Shown piece after piece: positions 60,264 to 64,000 of a stretch of DNA of 64,000 nucleotides. The stretch comes from Stygiobacter sp. RIFOXYC2_FULL_38_25 (GTDB lineage Bacteria; Bacteroidota; Ignavibacteria; Ignavibacteriales; Melioribacteraceae), in NCBI GenBank assembly GCA_001803165.1, contig MHAZ01000004.1, positions 1-64,000 on the forward strand. Reading direction: 5' to 3'. A program made the translations under genes and the position numbers. Within the stretch, counting starts at the first letter, position 1. The number at the start of each line of letters is the position of its first letter. The notes under the pieces were generated by a model, which worked only from the letters and a program-made list of their open reading frames with translations, was not told where the DNA came from and ran no database searches.

Positions 60264-61691
60264 TTACTTAAGATATGTTACTTTTTTTGCAAGTTTTTCA
60301 ATGTAATCTGCGTTTAAAGGTATTTTTAATTTTCCTGCTTTATATAAACGACTGTAATGCGCCATGAAATCATCTCCAGGCACAATACTGTTGAGCTTAA
60401 GATCTTTCCCAAAGTTATAAAGTATAGAAGCAGTAACGTTTAGTTGATGTCCAGGTGCAGGGACCTCCTGAACATATGCAGTAATTGTTTCGTCTTCTCT
60501 GGAAGTAAGAAATTTGCTGACAATGTTATAATCGCTGTTACTAACAAGTTTGCCGTAATTTGTATGAGGAATGAGAACATATTTTGAAGCTGTGTTTTTT
60601 TGCTCTGCCTTTGGGATATAAAGTTCGTTAGAAGCACTAAATCCACTAACACTATTGGGATTAAATACTGCTATGAAAGCACAATCAAATGCATCATTTA
60701 TTCCGCCAACAATTATCTCTTCTTTCTTATCGCCATTAATGTCAAAAATAGAAGTCGCAGTTATCCCGCCAGTATTATAAAACTCTTGAACCACTTTTCC
60801 GGTTGATATCTCCAATTCAAAGAATTTCGTTGGCGAATAATTTGAGCCTGCGATAACAAATAAACGTTCTTTGTGCTTTAAATTGTCATGGAATGTAAAA
60901 AAGTCTGAAATGAATAAGTAATTAAATTTCCATCTAGGTGCAGAGAACTTTGCGAGTTTTCCACAGCCATATTTCCAATTCAATTCACCGACATTATTAA
61001 AACAATAAATGGTATCTCTAGCAAAAACTCCTTTCATTGAATAATTACCTGTTAAAAGCAATTCATTAATTCCATCATGATTTAAATCATCCAGAAGCAA
61101 CTCCCTTGTATTGGATTTATCCTTTTGATTATCGAAAGAAATGTCAGTCCTATAATCAGACATACCTGGGACTCCCCTCTTCCACAATACATCTCCCATT
61201 TCGTTGTAAACTGAGAGTACATTATTTTCAATAATGGCAAGAGATGGATTTACAAATTCTTTTTCTGTCTTTTTAACGTTAAATAGTACAATAATCAGGA
61301 TGCCGATAAAGACTAAAGAACCGGTTACTTTTATAGGATTATATAGGACAAATTCTCCCATCCACTTCAACAGGGATTTTCTTGATTGCTCAATAATTTC
61401 ATAACTACCGTTGTAAATAGTAATAGCTCTCTTACCTTCATTCAGCAATTTTTCATTTTCAGCTAGCGTATTTTGTTTTTTTAGTTTTAGAGCAATATCA
61501 GAATCATTTTCTTCAGTCTCGGCAATATTATTTTCTATATAAGAATAGAAGGATTTTATTCTTGTATACTTCTCTGTACATAGTTCGCATTCCGTCAAAT
61601 GCGCGCGGATATTATTCGTTTGATCTTTAGTTAAATTACTATCATCAAGGAATAATAATTCTAATTCATTATCATTTATATGAGTTTTCAT
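60264..61691 (-). CDS. Zinc-finger anti-sigma-like membrane protein with FG-GAP repeats
   Basis: 475 residues. N-terminal zf-HC2/ZAS motif H31-x3-C35-x2-C38 (RAHLTECELC) is followed by a transmembrane segment (~133-150, VTGSLVFIGILIIVLFNV). The exported part holds FG-GAP/VCBS-like repeats with calcium-like loops (DDLNHDGINELLL; FDINGDKKEEIIVGG), which would form a propeller-like sensor. So it looks like an anti-sigma factor fused to a calcium-binding outer domain. The preceding gene (61748-62788) encodes its probable partner. No fully typical sigma factor is adjacent. Confidence 0.7.
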   Translation of the reverse strand: MKTHINDNELELLFLDDSNLTKDQTNNIRAHLTECELCTEKYTRIKSFYSYIENNIAETEENDSDIALKLKKQNTLAENEKLLNEGKRAITIYNGSYEIIEQSRKSLLKWMGEFVLYNPIKVTGSLVFIGILIIVLFNVKKTEKEFVNPSLAIIENNVLSVYNEMGDVLWKRGVPGMSDYRTDISFDNQKDKSNTRELLLDDLNHDGINELLLTGNYSMKGVFARDTIYCFNNVGELNWKYGCGKLAKFSAPRWKFNYLFISDFFTFHDNLKHKERLFVIAGSNYSPTKFFELEISTGKVVQEFYNTGGITATSIFDINGDKKEEIIVGGINDAFDCAFIAVFNPNSVSGFSASNELYIPKAEQKNTASKYVLIPHTNYGKLVSNSDYNIVSKFLTSREDETITAYVQEVPAPGHQLNVTASILYNFGKDLKLNSIVPGDDFMAHYSRLYKAGKLKIPLNADYIEKLAKKVTYLK

Positions 61692-61747
61692 TTTTACTTT
61701 CTAATACCACAATAGATATTGTTTCGTTTTAGCTTAGTTGCCGAAAA

Positions 61748-62788
61748 TTATATTTCTTCAAGCAGATATTTCGCAAATTCCTCGCGAGCAAGTTTAACTA
61801 AATACTCTACCTTAGTTTTGTAAGTCTTTACATACTCGACTTTCTCTGCATGATGGTGTGTAATGAAATAATCGTATATCGAATCTTTAGTTGCAACTCC
61901 ATAAAACCAATCACTAATAATATCTCTAATTGCTAAATAAATAGATTCTGCTTCTTTCTTTGTAACCTTTTCCTTCACGAAATAATCCAGTAATATTTTT
62001 TTCTTAATATAGTTTTCAACCTTCTGCCTTATCTGGTCTATCTCGTAATCTTCAAACCCATTACTATTTATGTGTGTAGCAAAATAATTCTCATTTATTT
62101 CAGTGCTACTAATTTCTTCAGCATTGAAATACTTTTTAAATAATTGAACTGTTTGTGTAAGTGAAATAACTCTTCTGTATTCGTTTTGGTTGAAAAGTAT
62201 TTCATGCAGCCTATTTAGTAGAGAATTAGTGTTAGTTTCAATATCTGGCGAACTAAATTCTAACAACAATCTATCAAAGGGAAATTCTACACTAGATGTT
62301 ATCCCATAACATTCTTTCACAGTTAAGAACTGTCCCCTCAGTTCCTTGGTTATGCAAAATTTATCAGATTGCCGGACTACATCTTTAATATTTCTGAGTA
62401 TCTTTGCTCCAATTGGGTCAGTTTCAGAATAAAGTTTAGATAATTGAGCATTAGCAACTTTTATTAAAAAACTTTTGTACGCTAGATAGAGATTTATTGG
62501 TTTTGTCTCTTGGATAGTCAGATTGAGAGAGAATAAAAATTTTGTAATGATATAGTATCTGTTTTCACCATTTCTTGAAAATACCTCTGCAAGACAATCG
62601 TACGACAAATCCGTAACTGTTATTCCATTTCTTGAGACAAGATTTAGAACATCCGAACGGTAGTTAAACAAATATGATTGAATGATAAGGCGAGAAGTTT
62701 TGACAAGTTCAGTCAGTTGAGTGTGGCTAATTAAGTCTTTGGAAACAGCCATCAATAATACCCATATTTTATAAAAATCAATCCCCAT
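61748..62788 (-). CDS. Unrecognised protein paired with anti-sigma-like gene
   Basis: 346 residues, helical throughout. Start uncertain: ATG 62788 or internal ATG 62752 (MAVSKDLI). Visible block: LTELVKTSRLIIQSYLFNYRSDVLNLVSRNGITVTDLSYDCLAEVF, where the helix-turn pattern slightly recalls sigma region 2. C-terminal part EYVKTYKTKVEYLVKLAREEF is basic helical. It lies ~56 bp upstream of the anti-sigma-like gene on the same strand. It could be a divergent sigma factor; I cannot confirm the family. Confidence 0.5.
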   Translation of the reverse strand: MGIDFYKIWVLLMAVSKDLISHTQLTELVKTSRLIIQSYLFNYRSDVLNLVSRNGITVTDLSYDCLAEVFSRNGENRYYIITKFLFSLNLTIQETKPINLYLAYKSFLIKVANAQLSKLYSETDPIGAKILRNIKDVVRQSDKFCITKELRGQFLTVKECYGITSSVEFPFDRLLLEFSSPDIETNTNSLLNRLHEILFNQNEYRRVISLTQTVQLFKKYFNAEEISSTEINENYFATHINSNGFEDYEIDQIRQKVENYIKKKILLDYFVKEKVTKKEAESIYLAIRDIISDWFYGVATKDSIYDYFITHHHAEKVEYVKTYKTKVEYLVKLAREEFAKYLLEEI

Positions 62789-62869
62789 GATTTTTCAAAT
62801 TAAATGTTTCTCCTAAAAACTATTTCGATGTGTGCATGAATTTAGCTTGTTAATATTATTAGAGCTGAA

Positions 62870-64000
62870 TCAACAGTTACCGTTTTTTTCTGCGCATAAC
62901 TTACTCAAGATTTCAAGCTTGTATCCGGATTCAACCGCTGCAAGTTTTAGTTTGTCGCATTTGCCGGATAGTTCAATAATTGTTTGAATAAGTATTGGCT
63001 GGCTTACTTCCACTTTTATTTTTTCAAGCAGAGCAATTGAAAACATCCAGTTGAGCATTTCTTCAAACTTTTCTTTGCTGTAGTAAACAATTCCTTCGTA
63101 CTCGTTAACACCTAAATACATCTGCACACGTTCATCATCCAAAATTTTTTCAAGCTTGTTTGTTTTTGGCTTAACAATCTCAGCAACTTTATCATCATCC
63201 TCAAATAGAGAACCGGTGAACTCCATCAGAATTCCGAGCAAAATAATTTCATCATGAAGTTCGGCTTCTCCCCTGCCAAGACGCAAAAGTGTTTTTCTAA
63301 CCGGAATATCAAGACGCATCTTATCCAGGAAGTCGCTGCTGGTAATTTCTCCCGCACCTCCGAGAAGTTTTTTAAGATTAGTCAAAGCTAGCCAAATCAT
63401 AAATAGCAAGGAATTTTCCCGGTAGTTCATTTCGCCGCTAACAACAAACGATTTATGAATCGTTGAATATTTTGGAGATTTGGTAAGGACAAATTCGGAA
63501 TCTAATAGATTATTCATATTCCGCAGCGAAATAATCTCATCATCAAAATCCTTGAGTGCAAGTTTATGATCGAATTTTAAATTGTAATGCTTCTTCACAA
63601 CATCTAGAAAAGCTTGAAATTCATCTTCCAAAAACTGAACTACGACTTTCTCTTGGTCCCTGTCTTTGTCATCAATCATTATTGCTTCAACAAAATTATC
63701 CATAGTAACTTCGTTGAAAATCGTTTCGAACGAATTGTGGATTGGTTCGAGCTTCATTTCGATCAAAGCTTCGCTGATACTTGGAACACCGCCGCCGTTT
63801 AGCCGGGAAGCCAAACTTTCGTAATCACCATTAATATCCACCAATTCCCGGAAATCTAAAAACACCTTACACTTAAACGCGCCCAGGGCAACGTTGAATC
63901 CTCTGCTTACCAAATCTTTTCCCGAGCTGATAAATTCCAGATTGCTCGTGTGTACTCTGAAAACATAAAAGTACTTTTCTGCTCCATTAAGATTAAGCGC
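62870..64000 (-). CDS. Partial CDS running off the right window edge, unknown
   Basis: At least 376 residues; the reading frame is open to position 64000 (the segment just upstream reads ALNLNGAEKYFYVFRVHTSN), so the start lies outside. A TTG at 63913 is internal rather than the true start. Visible: VSRGFNVALGAFKCKVFLDFREL, SRLNGGGVPSISEALIEMKL, then a helical C-terminal region. I do not recognise the family from this fragment; a multi-domain enzyme with an accessory C-terminal domain is possible. Confidence 0.6.
   Translation of the reverse strand, partial: ALNLNGAEKYFYVFRVHTSNLEFISSGKDLVSRGFNVALGAFKCKVFLDFRELVDINGDYESLASRLNGGGVPSISEALIEMKLEPIHNSFETIFNEVTMDNFVEAIMIDDKDRDQEKVVVQFLEDEFQAFLDVVKKHYNLKFDHKLALKDFDDEIISLRNMNNLLDSEFVLTKSPKYSTIHKSFVVSGEMNYRENSLLFMIWLALTNLKKLLGGAGEITSSDFLDKMRLDIPVRKTLLRLGRGEAELHDEIILLGILMEFTGSLFEDDDKVAEIVKPKTNKLEKILDDERVQMYLGVNEYEGIVYYSKEKFEEMLNWMFSIALLEKIKVEVSQPILIQTIIELSGKCDKLKLAAVESGYKLEILSKLCAEKNGNC

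Noticed and set aside
1-64000. tRNA or rRNA genes
   Set aside because: No cloverleaf with conserved GGTTCGAAT-type arm or rRNA stretch was recognised by eye; a tRNA covariance search would be decisive.

Overview
The window looks like a chromosomal segment of an Ignavibacteria-type bacterium (Bacteroidota/Chlorobi lineage) carrying an intact-looking transposable prophage of the Mu type. The host assignment rests on secreted proteins ending in the type IX secretion (T9SS) type A sorting module with the NYPNPFNP-x-T core, an ECF sigma/FecR/TonB-receptor cascade, a two-component-propeller histidine kinase, and AT-rich DNA. No rRNA, tRNA or CRISPR array was recognised.

Region 1 (1-32431, all genes on the minus strand) is host DNA. 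Reading in transcription order from about 32 kb down: a small lipoprotein/propeller cluster (32.4-29.2 kb), a Gfo/Idh/MocA oxidoreductase, an S9 peptidase, a hybrid-propeller sensor kinase with its NarL-type regulator, a lone receiver protein, a 3042-residue T9SS-exported repeat protein, another T9SS cargo protein, and finally an ECF sigma factor, FecR-like anti-sigma, TonB-dependent receptor, DUF4876-type lipoprotein, outer-membrane barrel and T9SS propeller protein.

Region 2 (32432-60030) is a 27.6-kb Mu-like prophage. Its ends are TG...CA, each carries two copies of a roughly 20-bp transposase-binding-like sequence in inverted orientation, and it is flanked by a short target duplication. 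It splits a host lipoprotein gene whose two halves (60120-60031 and 32431-31930) rejoin perfectly in frame. Layout: leftward repressor pair; rightward Ner-like and CII-like regulators; a MuA-like DDE transposase (no MuB-like ATPase); about a dozen tiny, mostly unknown translationally coupled genes including a GemA-like and a MuF-like protein; a bidirectional terminator; a leftward packaging operon (gp36, gp37, small and large terminase, portal, gpG-like); and a divergent rightward operon for scaffold, capsid, lysis, tail tube, tail chaperone, tape measure and one tail-tip protein.

The most interesting points are: (i) an apparent -1 programmed ribosomal frameshift in the tail-assembly-chaperone gene on a run of nine T, with a 90-codon extension that has no start codon of its own; (ii) the packaging genes on the opposite strand from capsid and tail genes; (iii) the missing MuB; (iv) the very short tail-tip module; (v) short palindromic repeats that have been absorbed in frame into phage genes; (vi) a precise 27-bp tandem duplication that doubles a ribosome-binding site and start codon.

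Region 3 (60031-64000, minus strand) is again host DNA: the 5' end of the split lipoprotein, a zinc-finger anti-sigma-like membrane protein with an FG-GAP-like exterior, an unrecognised protein possibly its partner, and a gene running off the window edge.
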